A DNA stretch of 64,000 nt, from the NCBI GenBank assembly GCA_016271365.2, contig JADMNL010000023.1:605526501-605590500 (forward strand), given 5' to 3'. The position numbers and the translations under genes were made by a program. This document shows positions 1-11,254 of this stretch, piece by piece. This stretch comes from Neoceratodus forsteri (Eukaryota; Chordata; Ceratodontiformes; Ceratodontidae). How positions within the stretch are numbered: the stretch's first letter is position 1; each line of letters starts with the position of its first letter. The notes below the pieces were generated by a model. That model saw nothing but the letters and a program-made list of their open reading frames with translations, did no database searches and was not told the origin of the DNA.

Positions 1-745
1 TCTCAACTAAAAAAGGTTATTGCACCTTGTCCAGAGTGTTATGAAGTGCTTGACTTCAAATCAACAGTTGGGTGACTGCCTGTATTTTTTCTATTTTTGC
101 ATTCCTTTGGCAGCATGCCATATGTTGAGCAAAATTAACCTTTTATAGTGGCCATGCAGTTCTATAAACATATCAAGTGGTCACCATGCTCAGTGTTATT
201 GGAGGGCAAGCTTACAGGCAGCCAATCCACTGGCACAATGGGAGGGTTAGCACTTGCAATGATGGCAACTCAAGTTCGGGAACCAGCTCGGGATGTTGGA
301 GGGTCATCTGGGGGGAGGAGCATAGAGCATCTGAGGAATTGCTCTTCTCCTCTGGGAAGGGGGTTGATGCAGCAGCTGGCATTAGCCTGGCTCCTAGCAG
401 TGCCTGGGGGCAGAGTACTGGGAGGGTTGTAGGGAGTGTCAGCCATCAGGCATACTATGTGCAAGAGTGTGTGCAGTGATGTCACTGATGGCTGTGCATG
501 CTGTTTTGCCACATGGGGGACCAAATCAGGGGATAAAATCACCCTGACTCAGCGAAAGATTACTGAACCCTTCACAGGCCCCACACTGACTACCTACAGC
601 AGCTCCAGCTGGATCCTGATGGGTGGGTTGAGCACCTCTCTCCACCATGCACCCATGGGCAGTAAGCTATAGGGGACATCAGAGCTGGTAAGGCAGTGAG
701 AGGACAAGTGAGGGGACTGGGAGGTGGCGGAGGGAAGCCAGCCAG
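1..745. other. Unassigned sequence
   Basis: I see no convincing coding similarity, RNA gene or repeat structure here. Short open frames exist on both strands but look like chance frames. Because a Ty3/gypsy gag fragment follows, part of this stretch could be the untranslated leader of that element, but I cannot point to a primer binding site or a left LTR. Confidence 0.4.
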
Positions 746-1086
746 GTGGGGGGAAAAATGAATAATGACAGGAAAGTTGACAAGCTTCTTTATAGTTTTG
801 TGGCATCTGACTTCACTAGAGACAAACCCCATCAGGAGTTTGTAGCTGTATTGCAAAAGCATTTCTCCTCTATGCCCCTCATGACTGCTGAGAATTTCCA
901 GTTCCACAAACAAAAGCAAAAAGTCAGGGTGAAGTTAATTACCCAGTTTGCTGCATGACTGAATAAGTTGTCAGACCTTACAGGATCATTTGTTGTGTGA
1001 TCTATGGAGTGAGAGGATCCAGAAAAGCCTATTATCTGAGACTCATAAGCACTGGAGGTGGCTGTGTTGATTCATAGGGTCATCAG
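746..1086 (+). pseudogene. Ty3/gypsy retrotransposon gag remnant
   Basis: The frame from 746 encodes about 70 residues ending in the block FQFHKQKQK...ITQFAA, then hits a stop. It continues in other frames with LNKLSDL, then DLLCDLWSERIQKSLLSE and KALEVAVLIH-like segments. This order (a block around QKHFSS, then F-FHK, then the L-KLS helix, then a D-L-D-x-x-x-R-IQK-LL-E block) is typical of the capsid-like region of vertebrate Ty3/gypsy Gag, the structural protein of an LTR retrotransposon. At least two frameshifts or stops interrupt it and nothing of pol is visible. It lies directly upstream of a candidate LTR, which suggests an internally deleted copy. Family assignment is from remembered motif order, not a search. 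Confidence 0.6.
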
Positions 1087-1088
1087 GC

Positions 1089-1310
1089 TGTTGTGTATGT
1101 GAGACGTGAAATGTACGTCAACGTTTCTTTTGTGTGAGGGGGTGCTTGCTTTGTTTAAATAAAACTGTTTTTATATACACTAAGCAGTGGCAGTTTTCCT
1201 TGGTCTGGAGTGTAGCTGAGAGTTCTCCTTCACTCATTTCAGTACTTGTATTTCAGCTCTTCCTGAAGTGTCCTGAGCCGTGTTTTTCCCTCTTTTTGTT
1301 ATACTCAACA
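1089..1310 (+). mobile_element. Candidate short LTR (about 222 bp)
   Basis: The segment begins TGTTGTG and ends CTCAACA, so its ends form the TGTTG/CAACA inverted repeat typical of LTRs. It carries AATAAA at 1158-1163, a reasonable polyadenylation signal. It starts three bases after the gag-like sequence ends, as expected for the 3-prime LTR of an element that has lost pol. I see no clear polypurine tract and no second LTR in the window, so this is a candidate only. Confidence 0.45.
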
Positions 1311-1616
1311 GACTGACAGAATCGTTCCATCTCTTTGGTCAGATTCTGGTCACCTTGTCTCCTCTCCTAGAGATATAATCTCACAACTGCAGGCTTTTTA
1401 CTGTTCTTTATATGTGGCCCCTATGGGTCCTGTTGATTTTTCCCATTTTGATACCTTCCTTCAGGATCTGGACCTGCCCTCACTGGAAGATACACAGACT
1501 GAGCAGTTAAAAGCTCCCTTGACCTAATCGGAGGTATACAAGGCAATAGATTTTTTAGCCTCCGATAAGTCCCCTGCTCCCGGATGTCTTTTCATCAGAT
1601 TTTTATAAAACAATTG

Positions 1617-1850
1617 GTACTGGCAATATAGCCTAGAGGTTAGAGGAATGAGGTGTGAACTAGCTTTATACATCCAGCAGACCAGACCGGAGTGTGATTC
1701 TCACAACCTCCACTTGCATACTGTGTGACTCTGAGCAAGCCACTTAACAGCCCAGTGCTCACAGGTCACCCCTGAAAACAGGCACTTGTGCCTAGTGGGC
1801 CTTACCCTGTTACTAAAAAGACTAAAATAAATAAAATATAAAAGAACAAA
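1617..1850 (+). mobile_element. tRNA-CORE SINE with LINE-like 3-prime tail
   Basis: The head contains TAGCCTAGAGGTTAGAG, which resembles a pol III A box, and a decayed B box about 60 bases later. A MIR/CORE-like domain follows, containing TGTGTGACTCTGAGCAAGCC and ACTTAAC. The tail has a GGCACTTGTGCC hairpin, then CTGTTACTAAAAAG and an A/T-rich end with repeated AATAAA-like units. A tRNA head, CORE middle and LINE-derived tail is the classic CORE-SINE layout. It interrupts the L1/Tx1-like LINE between the pre-RT linker and the RT. The related tails at 18608-18705 (reverse) and 53825-53975 (forward) show this is a dispersed family. Confidence 0.7.
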
Positions 1851-2335
1851 TGTAAACAGCTGTTAGCTACGCACCTTCTGGACATGTTCCAGTATGTTTT
1901 TTCACAAGGTCTCTCAGACTTTTCATTTATGGCTACTGTTATAGTGGTTCTGCCTAAACCAGGCTGGGATCACTCATTGGTCTCTAATTACAGACTATAT
2001 CTTTAATCAATGTGGATTTAAAAATCCTGGCTAAAATTCTGGCCACTAGGTGAAACTCTGTCTGGGCATATCTTCTCAGTAAGGAGCAGGTGGGATTTGT
2101 GTCAGGTAGATTGACCGCTGATCATCTTCGGAAACTCTTGCATCTTATCTCCACATCCAGGGACTCTCCCACTCCATCAGTTCTGGCCGCCATGGACACA
2201 GAGAAAGCCTTTGACAGAGTATCCTGGGACTATTTGTTCCACCTGCTCCCTAGATATGGTTTTCCTTCTGAATCTATTCGTTGGCTGAAGGTGCTCTACA
2301 CTGCCACCTCGGCATGCATTCTTTGTAACTGGGTG

Positions 2336-2858
2336 TAAGTAAAGTAAAGTAAGTAAAATTTTGTTTTTAAGCGCTTTTCAAAAAAACAAAGCGCTGTACG
2401 GAATTTAAAACTAACACTTTAAAAAACAACAGTAATTAAATAAACAGTACTAAAATCATTCTCCAAATGCTTTATAAAACAAAAATGTTTTGAGCTCTGA
2501 TTTAAAACTCTTGACGGTCAGGCATTCTCATACCCGACGAGGTAGAGAATTCCACAGGTTAGGGGCAGCAGCATAAGAAAATGCACGTGCCTCAGATGTC
2601 TTCAAATGAACCCTGGGAATCTCTAGTAATCCCTCGTCGGCGGGTCGGAGTGAACAAGAGGGGCAGTAGAGAGTAAGGAGATCTTGCAGACACTGCAGTC
2701 CCTGTTCATGTAGGGCTTTATAGGTCAGTAACCTGACCTTAAAGGTGATCCATCACTGAACTGGCAGCCAGTGCAGTCCGCGCATCACAGGCATAATATG
2801 ACTAGTTCTAGATGTCCCAGTCAAAAGCCTGGCCACTGCGTTCTGCAGTAGCTCATCT
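2336..2858 (-). mobile_element. L2 LINE 3-prime fragment
   Basis: This segment is the reverse-strand 3-prime end of the same L2 family seen in long form at 19281-22260. Matching blocks include GAGGTAGAGAATTCCACAGG, the stretch around TTTATAGGTCAGTAACCTGACC, and the tail bases AAGCGCTTTTCAAA near 2370. The encoded peptide is the C-terminal RT region before the tail. A TAAAG-like tandem repeat marks the tail at the left end. It inserted into the L1/Tx1-like LINE between its TSACILCNW and PLRQGT motifs. No clear target-site duplication is visible. Confidence 0.8.
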
Positions 2859-5079
2859 GACTCATTCCCCTTGCGGCAAGGAACACATCAGAGTTGTCCC
2901 CATCCCTATTTTAGGGGCCATCACACTACAAATTGTCTATTTATGCAGACAATATTCTTTTGCATGTTACGTCTCCTTCCATTTCATTGCCAGCTGCTTT
3001 AGATATTATGACCCAATTTGTTAGAATTTCCAATTACAAGCTAAATTGCTCCAAAATGGAGACTGTGCTCTTGAATGTTGCTGCTACTAATACCAGTGTG
3101 GAGCACCTGGGCCTTCTATGGGTTAGGACAAATTAAAATATTTGGGAACATTCCTTATCACCGATCCACTTAAACTGAAACAATATAATCTGGATCATGT
3201 TCTTACTCAGATTCAGGTTGACCTAAATTGTTGGTCCTTACTGCCTTTGTCTATGTGGCGCTGTTTGAATATCCTTAAAATTAATGTTCTCCAACTGCTC
3301 CTGTATCCACTCATAATGTTTAACCTGGCTCTGCCCAAAGCATGGTTTCTCCATATTAATAGAATTTTGTCTAAATTTCTCTGGTGAGGAAAACCTCCTC
3401 AGAGGGCTTTGGTTAAACTCATGAGAGCCAGAGAGGCTGGTGCTTTAAAGGTCCCCAGTGTTTACCTTTATTCGTAGGCCATACACTGCTCTCCCTATTG
3501 TTTATGGTTCCACCCGGCCTTAGAGGATTTGGCCTCTGTTTATGTTCCTCACTGGCTGGACATTGAGCGCACACTCTGTTTCCAGTTAGGCCTGAATCCC
3601 GGTGCCCCGTTGAATGCTCCCTCTAAAAAGATTCCTGTCTCTTTAAAAGACACCCCTATAGGCAATTCTCTTCGTGCCCACAAACAGTTATGCCTCTTGT
3701 TAAATCTGGACTGCTACCTAGATACTACTCAACCCATTTTGGGAAATCTCAACTTGAAAATTGCTGGGAAGGTGCTGACCCGGATGGTCTGGCCCTCTTT
3801 GGTGTTTTTGCCTGTTGATTATTTGATACATGCTGGCAAGCTTATCACCTTTGCCAAGGCTCAACAGAGATTCGGTTAGCCCTCGTCTATGTGCTTCAAA
3901 TACCTCTAACTCAGGCACATGTTGATTCATCATTTTGGTGCTGATGTCGGGCCTAGGGGTTTTGGGGACAAATTGCTCCCTCTGGTATCGGTTACCCCTA
4001 CATCCCATGCTATAGATTTTTATCATTCTCGCTGAGAAGGAAGCTAGTTTTTTTTATGCCTGGGATAAGGCTCTTCCTCCTCAGGGAGGCTCTCTTGACT
4101 GGTCCTGCATCTGGAGGGCTATTTATAGTCCCATTAAATGGGACAGATATCATTTCATGCAGTTTCAAGTTTTACACACTATGTTTTACAGCCCAATTAA
4201 ACTTTATAGAATGGGCAAGTTGGCTTTGGATTTATGTACCAGGTGTCAGAGGGAGTGAGGTTCATTACTTCACATTTTTTGGACCTGTGAAAAGGTGACA
4301 CCTTTTTGGACGGCTATTAAACAGTGTTTAGATCCTTTGTTGGGGCTTGATCAGGCCTTCACACCTGAGATTTGCATTCTGAGGGACTTTGTGGAGGCCC
4401 TTATTGGTAATCAGAAACCACATATTACTCTAATATCGGCCTGTGTCAAGAAAATCATTCTTCGGCACTGGTACGATCAGACCATCTGTACATATGTGGA
4501 ATGGTATCTTTTGCCCTGCAGGCTGAATGTATTACTGCAAATATGTCAGATTCCAAGAAGAAATACAATCAGATATGGGAACCCCTTTATACTCTGTTGA
4601 CTCTTGGTGCTGGGTGATTGTCAGGCACTTACAATTCCAACACCTCACTACCTTGGAGAGGGATGGAACTGGGATGCCTGGACCTGCATATTTGTCTGAT
4701 ATCCCCATTTTCAGAAATAAGCAATTCCCCTTCTGTTCTGACCCATCTGTTACGGTCCTTGCCATTTTTGGGATGAGCTCAATCTCAGGAGAAAAGGGGG
4801 AGGGGAGGAAGGGGGGACTTCGTTTTTTTTTCCTTTCAGAGAGGGACTGTTGGGGTAGAGGGGGGATAGAAATTACTATTATCTTTCTATTTTTAGCTTG
4901 ATTAGAATGACTCCTGTTTCTGGAGTATCTTCTTGTAACTGTTATGAGCTGGATATTTAGCTCAGTGTCAATTTATTTTGTTATTGCTCTGTATATTGTC
5001 TGTCACTTGTCTTTTCCTGTGATTATACTGCATGTTTCTTTCTAAGTAAGTTTAATAAAATGTATTGAATTTGAAAAAA

Positions 5080-5479
5080 ATAATTGCTGGGTTTCCCTTT
5101 TTTGCCTCAGCAATTTTATAAAATAAAGATGTACCAGTGCGGCCATGATCCGGCATGGTTTTTTGTTCGGTGCTCACATTTCAATCAGCCAGAGTTTAAA
5201 AATGTTTGTTTTTTTAATACAGTTCTGATGTTTCTGTTGATCAACATGCTCATGAAAATAACTTACCGACACACTCTTTTGGTGGTGGTGCAGTCTGGGA
5301 TGAGACTGAAGCGGTGAGCGGTCAAGCTGCGGCATGCACATGAGCAGTGAGGGAACAAATGCGCATGTTTGCCGTAATAAACACTCCTTTATTTCAACTA
5401 ATTATGCCATGGTTTCCCTATGGGAAAAAGGGGAAGCCAGCAATTATAAGACATTAAAATTTTAAATATAGGAAAAATC
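5080..5479. other. Unassigned sequence
   Basis: This spacer lies between the L1-like tail and the next L2 fragment. I see no coding similarity or repeat structure in it. Confidence 0.4.
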
Positions 5480-5850
5480 AGAGTAAACCCCATAAGAATA
5501 AAGAGGTGGCATCAAAACAGAGAACTTACTAAGCAGAATTAAAAGCTGCCTGAAAAAGAAAGGACTTAAGTCCTTCTTAAAGTCCTGCACCGAGGGGGTC
5601 TCCCATAAAGATTGTGGCAGCCTGTTCCAAAGGATTGATCCATACAGTGCTAATGCTCAGTTGCCAGAAGATTTGAGCATTGTCCTTGGAATAACTAGGA
5701 GGGCCAGCCTTGGAGGACAGGAGGGGGTGAAAGGTCTGATACAGTATCAGAAGGTCTCTCAGGTAGCCAGGATCCAAGCCATATAGGGCCTATAGGTCAG
5801 CAAACTGACCTTGAAGGTGATATTAGCACTTTGCAGTCCTCTTTCCCCAT
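5480..5850 (-). mobile_element. L2 LINE 3-prime fragment
   Basis: The reverse strand resembles the RT C-terminal region of the L2 elements at 2336-2858 and 19281-22260. The blocks around GAGGGGGTCTCCCATAAAG, AGGTCTCTCAGGTAGCCAGG and TATAGGTCAGCAAACTGACC line up in the same order. On the reverse strand this corresponds to the TYKALHGLGPGYLxDLL-type ending of L2 RT, here decayed to RPYMAWILAT plus MDPGYLRDLL in two frames. Both flanks are lost. Confidence 0.65.
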
Positions 5851-6286
5851 GAGGAGATGGGAAGGTGCAGTGATGGGGAAGTACAGTACAGAAGTCACAT
5901 GGAAGAGCACCAGCATTTTTTTCAGAGTAAATTTCAATTTTCAAATCACCCCCACATATAATGAAACCCAATAATAACTAATAAACTACACAACACTGGC
6001 ATGTGTGTGTAGGTTAAAGAAATAGCAAGGGAAGTGGTGCACCACAGCTGTTGTCTAAATAGGTCAGAATGAAGTATACTTTGTTTTTTATCCAGTGTTC
6101 TTTAATGTTGTTACTTCATCTCATGTGACACTATTGCAAATGAGACTTTGTCCCAGTTAGGTCACCTGGTCAACAAAATGTAAACAATATATAAATAACT
6201 AAATGAAAATAATTTAATCAATGAGAACCTTACAAAAGCACCAATGTAAAGATTACATAAACACGTAGTGGCTATAAAATAGAGAA
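5851..6286. other. Unassigned sequence
   Basis: AT-rich sequence with no recognisable coding potential or repeat. It separates an L2 fragment from a small palindromic element. Confidence 0.35.
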
Positions 6287-6433
6287 TAATGGATATGCAA
6301 CTGTGTGTTACGTATTTTTTTTCACACCCAAGGTGTGTGATGACCCATAATCCTCAGAGAGGTTTCTGAGGTCCTCACACATCAAGGGTGTGTAAAATAA
6401 ATCTATAAGAGCACAATTGCAAATCCATTATTT
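6287..6433. mobile_element. Small palindromic (MITE-like) element
   Basis: The flanking arms TAATGGATATGCAACTGTG and CACAATTGCAAATCCATTA are near-perfect reverse complements. Inside, CACACCCAAGGTGTGTGATGA pairs with TCACACATCAAGGGTGTG. The whole 147 bp can fold into a branched hairpin and has no coding capacity. This is the layout of a snap-back MITE. I could not assign a superfamily or identify a target-site duplication. Confidence 0.6.
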
Positions 6434-6516
6434 TTTTATAATTACTGGTGCAAGGAGTTAGTGTTCAAGACAGTTTGCCAAGATGGTCAATGTTTGAATC
6501 CTGTTGACAGTCTCTG

Positions 6517-6517
<1 letters not shown>

Positions 6518-6564
<47 letters not shown>

Positions 6565-6618
6565 TCTCAGTGTCAGTCTCTGTTCTGCTGACACACACAC
6601 TCTTTCTCTCTCTCTCTC
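6518..6618. repeat. (CA)n and (CT)n microsatellites
   Basis: A pure CA dinucleotide run covers about 6518-6562. After a short interruption, a CT-rich run covers about 6601-6618. Open frames reading HTHTHT or SLSLSL across it are artefacts. Confidence 0.95.
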
Positions 6619-7264
6619 ACTGTCACTCACTGCTCTCTCTGTTACTCAGAATTTTTTGTTTTTGTTTTTCAAACTGTCAGGTATGGCCCATCCTGGATTG
6701 CACTCGGTGTTTCCCGATCCAGATGGGCATCAGGATGAATCAGATAATTTTTTGTATATTTAAAAGGCAGGATCAACCAGAAACAGAATAAAAAAAAAGT
6801 AAATCTAATAAAGATTGGGACTGGAGGGTGATGAACAATACTAGGTCATCGGTCAGCATAAAATAGAGCCGCCATGTTTGCTATACTGTTCACACTGCTC
6901 ACGTACAGAGTTTGAGCCAGTGAGTTGGCACCATACAACTGAGTGACACGCGAGAACGATGTTGGTGAAAGTTTTCAGAATGCTGTAATATCCTGTTTTT
7001 GGGTTATTGCAGTGTTTGGAAGAGCCTCATAGATGGTGTGATAAAGGGGGTCACCAGTAATTGTAACATGGTTTACAGAAATATTGCATTGCACCTGCAA
7101 TCCAAGGATCATGGGTAATAAATACAGATCACCATGAAGTACTTTAGGTTGGTTATGCTTTAAGCAGGACTTGAAGGTGCCAAAAGGTCACACAAACAGA
7201 CTGCTTCATATTTTGGGCTGGCTTCCCTCTTTACTTATCAGGCACTGAGAAGGTGGTGCAGTGT
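6619..7264. other. Unassigned sequence
   Basis: No coding similarity or repeat structure is evident. It lies between the microsatellite and a reverse CR1 fragment. Confidence 0.35.
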
Positions 7265-7974
7265 CATGTGGAAACACCGAAACGTAGATAATGGTGGTAG
7301 AAAAAGATGCTCCATCTACTCTGCCCAAATTACTCTATCATACATCAGGACCTATTGTCTCTGTTGGGTCTATGCTTACCCTATTCCCTCTTTAGTTCTC
7401 CATGTTTACACCTCTGTCATCCCGCACTACAGCCTTTGCTCTATCCCAGCTGTGTTTGAAATCATTTGTGGTTCTATTACACACCACCTCTGTTAGCAGA
7501 CTATTCCATAACCACTCTTTATCAGTAATACTTCCTCACATACTTTTTAAACTCTTCACATTTCACCTTGTCTATTCTTTTCAGGAACTTGAAGGCCTCA
7601 TTAATATCCCAACTCTCATATCATTTTGAGTGACTACGTTAAGTAATAATAATAATAATTTTATTTATAAGGTGCCTTTCGAATACCAAGGTGCCATACA
7701 TAAATAATAAATCAAAACAGTAAAAAACATTAAGAAATAGAATTAAATTTAGCGGATCCTCATAGGATCTGCCTTCCTGACCCTGAATCATTTTGCCCAC
7801 CCTCTGTTGTACTGCTGCTACTCTGTCACTGTCTTTTTTATTTGGGGACTTCAGAACTGAGCACAGTGCTCCAGGTGTGGCCTTGCCAGTGAGCTAGACA
7901 GAAGTAATGTACCACCTACTTCCTACTGTTGAACCATCTCCCAATGCACACTAGCATCTTGTTTGCCTTCATTT
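7265..7974 (-). mobile_element. CR1-like LINE C-terminal fragment
   Basis: On the reverse strand the order of blocks fits the CR1 RT C-terminus and 3-prime UTR. Near 7860-7900 there is a decayed RPHLEHCAQF-like block, near 7790 VAAVQQRVGKMIQGQEGRSYE, and near 7430-7480 RTTNDFKHSWDRAKAV-like sequence, the usual end of CR1 ORF2. Several frameshifts separate them. A LINE-tail-like insertion interrupts it at about 7640-7745, and the 5-prime end abuts another truncated LINE at about 7975. Confidence 0.65.
7640..7745 (-). mobile_element. Short LINE or SINE 3-prime tail
   Basis: An AAT-repeat tail (7646-7662) precedes TTATTTATAAGGTGCCTTTC and a short block that includes AAGGTGCCATACATAAATAA. The arrangement (simple repeat, then an AAGCGCTTTTC-like hairpin strand) resembles the L2 tails at 2340 and 19285 and the block at 52071. 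It sits inside a CR1 fragment. Only about 100 bp is preserved. Confidence 0.5.
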
Positions 7975-8987
7975 CATTTCACGTATTTGTTAACTGGGTT
8001 AAGGTAACTGGGCCGAAGCCCTTTTTCTGGTCCAACCAGGACAAACACAAACATACAATACATAACAAATACATAAAAAACAAAATAAACATACACACAA
8101 TTTAACAAAATAACCAACTAATACAAATCAAACACAAATACAATTCATCAAAAACAACAACTATTTTTAAATCTAATTTTAAAAGTATTATGTGATTTCA
8201 ATACACGCAAGGAAGCAGGGAGTTCATTCCATATTTTGGGGGCTTGACATGAAAATGAGCAAGAGCCATAATTATTCTTCACAGAATAACCCTCCAACGT
8301 AATGCCCTTAGCTGAACTTAATGAAGATCTCATCACCCGTTTCCTGACCAAATCAGAAAGGAAAAAAACATCATAATAAACAGCATGATGGACCAAATTA
8401 GCCAGAGCATACCTAAATCTAAGTTGAGGAGATAGCCAATTCAAAGAAGAGTACAACAAACAATGATGAGTCAAATGTGGCACACCCAGTACAAAACAAC
8501 ATATGCTATTATAAACAACGCATAACGTCTGCCTCTCCCTAACACCTAATTCCACATACAAAGAAGAGATATAATCCAAATGAGGCATAAGTACACCCAA
8601 AGCAAGTTGCCTCCGAGTTTCCAAAGATAAATAAGTTTTAAACTTATAAAGCAACCCTAACTTAGAATGAACTTTATTCTTAACCAACTTCACTTGAGAA
8701 GCAAAAGTTAATAATGGATCCAATAATACACCTAAGTATTTAAATTCGGACACCTGATCAATTAAATTACCTTGAGTATCATGGATAAATAAACTAGGAT
8801 TGCCCCCTAAATAAACAGAACTACCAAATAACATCACTTTAGTCTTATGTGAATTCAGAACCATCTTATTGGAGAACATCCACTGGCATAACTTCAAAAA
8901 ATTAGTTTCCAAAGTTGAATTTATAACTTCGACAGACTGACTCTGACAATACAGAATCAGATCATCTGCATGTAATAAACATTTACA
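7975..8987 (-). mobile_element. 5-prime-truncated LINE of the Rex1/L2-like group
   Basis: A single reverse frame from about 8975 to 8148 encodes the end of RT. It starts inside the catalytic motif as HADDLILYCQ (consensus Y-A-D-D), continues with NKMVLNSHKTKVMLFGS and EFKYLGVLLDPLLTF, and ends with SFSCQAPKIWNELPASLR and FKIRFKNSC. This is the palm-thumb and C-terminal arrangement of the CR1/L2/Rex1 superfamily, and its open frame is the best preserved LINE C-terminus here. The 3-prime end, near 8005-8050, has a GGGCTTCGGCCC hairpin and then CAGTTAACAAATACG. Truncation inside YADD means the copy never had RT fingers or an endonuclease. Confidence 0.75.
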
Positions 8988-9005
8988 TAGATTACATAGA
9001 TATTA

Positions 9006-9905
9006 CTGAGCATTTAAAGACATTAGTCCATTAGCTCACCATTTATATTTTATGAATATTCCTTGATGTCCCTACTTATGATATATTTATCAAGCTTCAT
9101 CTTAAATTCTAACATTGTCTTACTATTCACAACCTTGCATGGTAGGGTGTTCCAGATCTCAGTCACTCTAATATTGAACCAATATTTCCTTTTGTTGGTT
9201 CTAAATCTACCTTTAACCAGCTGGAAGCTATGTGTCCTGGTATTATATGATTGGTCTCTTAGCACCAGACCCAAAACATCCCTCAGATGTATATCAGTCA
9301 GGGCCCTGTAGATCAGGCACATATCCCCTCTCAGTCTATGATATTCTAAGGAATACATGTCCAAATATTGCAACCTTTGCACATAGCTCTGTCCTTCAGT
9401 ACCCTTAATCCCTTTGGTAGCCCTCCTCTGGATTCTCTCCAAGGATCCAATATCTCCTGTTTTGTAAGGAGCCAAAAACTGCACACAATACTCCACATGG
9501 GGGTGCACCAATGCTGTATACAAGGGGATCATAACCTCTCTATCCCTACACTTAACATGCTATTGAATGCAGTGCATTATGCTACTTGCCTTTTTAATAG
9601 TTTGATTGCGCTGCATGCTAAAACTGAGGTCGCTACTAATACATATCCCCAAATCTATTTCATCTTTGACAGACTTTAGTGCAGTACCCCCCAGGGTATA
9701 TTGGAATTGCTTGTTATGATTACCAAGATGCATAACCGTACATTTACCAATATTGAAGATAGATTTTTTTATGCAAGGCCCATGTCTCCAGTTTATTTAA
9801 AACAGTTTGTAGAATAAGCTGATCTTCCGCATTGTTTACTGAACATCCAATTCGGGTATCATCTGCAAATTTTGACAGCCAGATCCCTGACTCTACCTGC
9901 ATTGA

Positions 9906-9906
<1 letters not shown>
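9006..9906 (-). mobile_element. CR1-like LINE RT palm to C-terminus fragment
   Basis: The reverse strand begins at about 9890 with FADDTRIGCSVNNAEDQLILQ, covering the RT catalytic box, then is frameshifted. An open stretch from 9532 to 9050 follows, with MIPLYTALVHPHVEYCVQF, LERIQRRATKGIKG, YVQRLQYLDMYSLEYHRLRGD, RTHSFQLV and ITEIWNTLPCKVVNS-like blocks. These are the standard thumb and C-terminal blocks of CR1 ORF2. The 5-prime edge falls at a TA microsatellite. It is a different subfamily from the CR1 copies further right. Confidence 0.75.

Positions 9907-9938
<32 letters not shown>
9907..9938. repeat. (TA)n microsatellite
   Basis: A pure TA run, followed by TTTATTTTATTTTA. It lies at the A/T-rich 3-prime tail of the reverse LINE at 9942-14925, where tail slippage is a likely origin. 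Confidence 0.95.
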
Positions 9939-9941
<3 letters not shown>

Positions 9942-10250
9942 TTTATTTTAAATTGTTGACCGGGAAAGGCACGCTTGAGCCGAGGCTCATTTCCAGGTGT
10001 GACCCGGGTGCATAGTACAACAGGGAGACATACTGTAGATATAGAAAAATATAGATATACAGAAATAATAACAATTAGCATATGAAAAATGGTACAGTAT
10101 TGTAAATTACATGGAAATTGGTGGTACGGTTACACTTTTGAAGAGCATCAGAGTGGAAAAAACTAATTTATATATTTCATCTCTAGACCATAAAATTCCC
10201 TAGACTTTCAGATATGAGTATAAATTCATTTATTTACTGCAGTGGATTTC

Positions 10251-11254
10251 TCAAAAACTTGGGGTTACACTAGGTCCAGGTAGGGGGGATTGGGTGCACA
10301 GCTGAGGCAGGGAGTGGGAGGGAGGCACCTGAGAAGCTGTTTGAAGATGAATAGGAAGGGGGCCAGGTGGAGGCTGGGAGGGAGGGAGGTTGTTCCATAG
10401 GAGTGGGAGCTGGTAGGAAAAGGCAGCTTGCCCGGAGGCTGAGAGGGGACGTGAGAGGTGGAAGGTATGAGCATGTCTGTGGCAAAGTGAGTAGCAAAAG
10501 GGGTTGGCTTGAGAGAGGTGGGAAGAGAGGTAGAGGGGAAAGGGGCTGAGCCAATATTTCGCTATGAGTGGGGCGCTATGGGTTTTCCACCTATGTGAGA
10601 GTGGCATCAGTGATAGAGTTGAGAGTAGTTGGCAGTGATGAGTGAGTGGGAGGGAGGCAGTGGCAAAGCGGATGAAGGAGTTTAGCAGGACATCAAGTTT
10701 AGCAAGGGGGGAGGAAGGGGCTGTGCCATAAATGACGCGCGCGTAGTCCAGGCACCGGTAGGATGGTTTTCAGATGAGTTCATTAATAGGAGGGGGGAGG
10801 CAGACTTTGTGGTGGTAGAGAATGGCAAATTTGGGCCGGAGTTTGGTGCAGATGGCATCGATGTGGGTGGAGAAATTTAGGTTTGAGTCCAGCCAGACTC
10901 CCAGGTACTTAAACGTGGGTACAGTTTTGAGGGGTATTTCTTCCAGGGTGTAGATCGGAGGGGGGGCAGGCAGGGAGGTGAGTTTTTGTCTTGTGCCTAA
11001 AACCGTGGAGACAGTTTTTTTTGCATTTAATTTTAGCTGATTTTTCTGGAGCCAGGCTTGTACTCGGTTTAAATCACTTTGGAGGTTTGGGTGAAAGCTG
11101 CCATGGGAGGGGCCTGAGGCTTAGATTATGGTGTCAACAGCGTATAGGTGCACACTGGAGGTGAGACAGGCTGAGGGGAGGTCATTTATAAAAAGGGAGA
11201 AAAGGATAGGGCCAAGGATGGAGCCTTGGGGGACACCCACGAGGATGGGTCGAG
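10251..11254 (-). pseudogene. LINE RT palm to C-terminus (second half)
   Basis: From 11254 the reverse strand continues TRPILVGVPQGSILGPILFSLFINDLP, the RT motif that follows the palm aspartate block. The next catalytic motif is decayed to YAVDTII (consensus Y-A-D-D). It proceeds through KNQLKLNAKKT, PTFKYLGVWLDSNLNF and a thumb segment, and ends in a frame at 10607-10251 with AFSYQLPLLWNNLPPSQ. The last block is the conserved AP-LWNSLP motif of L2-type C-termini. Stop codons and frameshifts make it non-functional. Confidence 0.7.

Larger units (their letters stand above)
1311..5078 (+). mobile_element. L1/Tx1-like LINE, 5-prime truncated, interrupted by two insertions
   Basis: A degenerate non-LTR retrotransposon ORF2 runs on the plus strand. 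From about 1380 a broken frame gives a pre-RT linker with TEQLKAPLT...EVYKAIDFLASDKSPAP. RT motifs follow: NYRxxSL-like near 1985, DTEKAFDRVSWDYLF at about 2195-2239, PLRQGT near 2870, and YADNILL at 2942. The second catalytic aspartate of YADD is Asn here. The C-terminal region (3140-4600) has the LINE-1-type HYFWTCEKV-like block near 4260-4300. The copy ends at about 5049-5078 with AATAAA-like sequence and an A-rich tail. The spelling DxEKAFDRVxWxYLF points to the L1/Tx1 group rather than CR1 or L2. The 5-prime end and endonuclease are missing. A SINE (about 1617-1850) and an L2 fragment (about 2336-2858) split it, so it is older than both. Confidence 0.75.

Noticed and set aside
6461..6791. 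Open frames rich in HTHT and SLSL
   Set aside because: They run through CA and CT microsatellites and have no other content.
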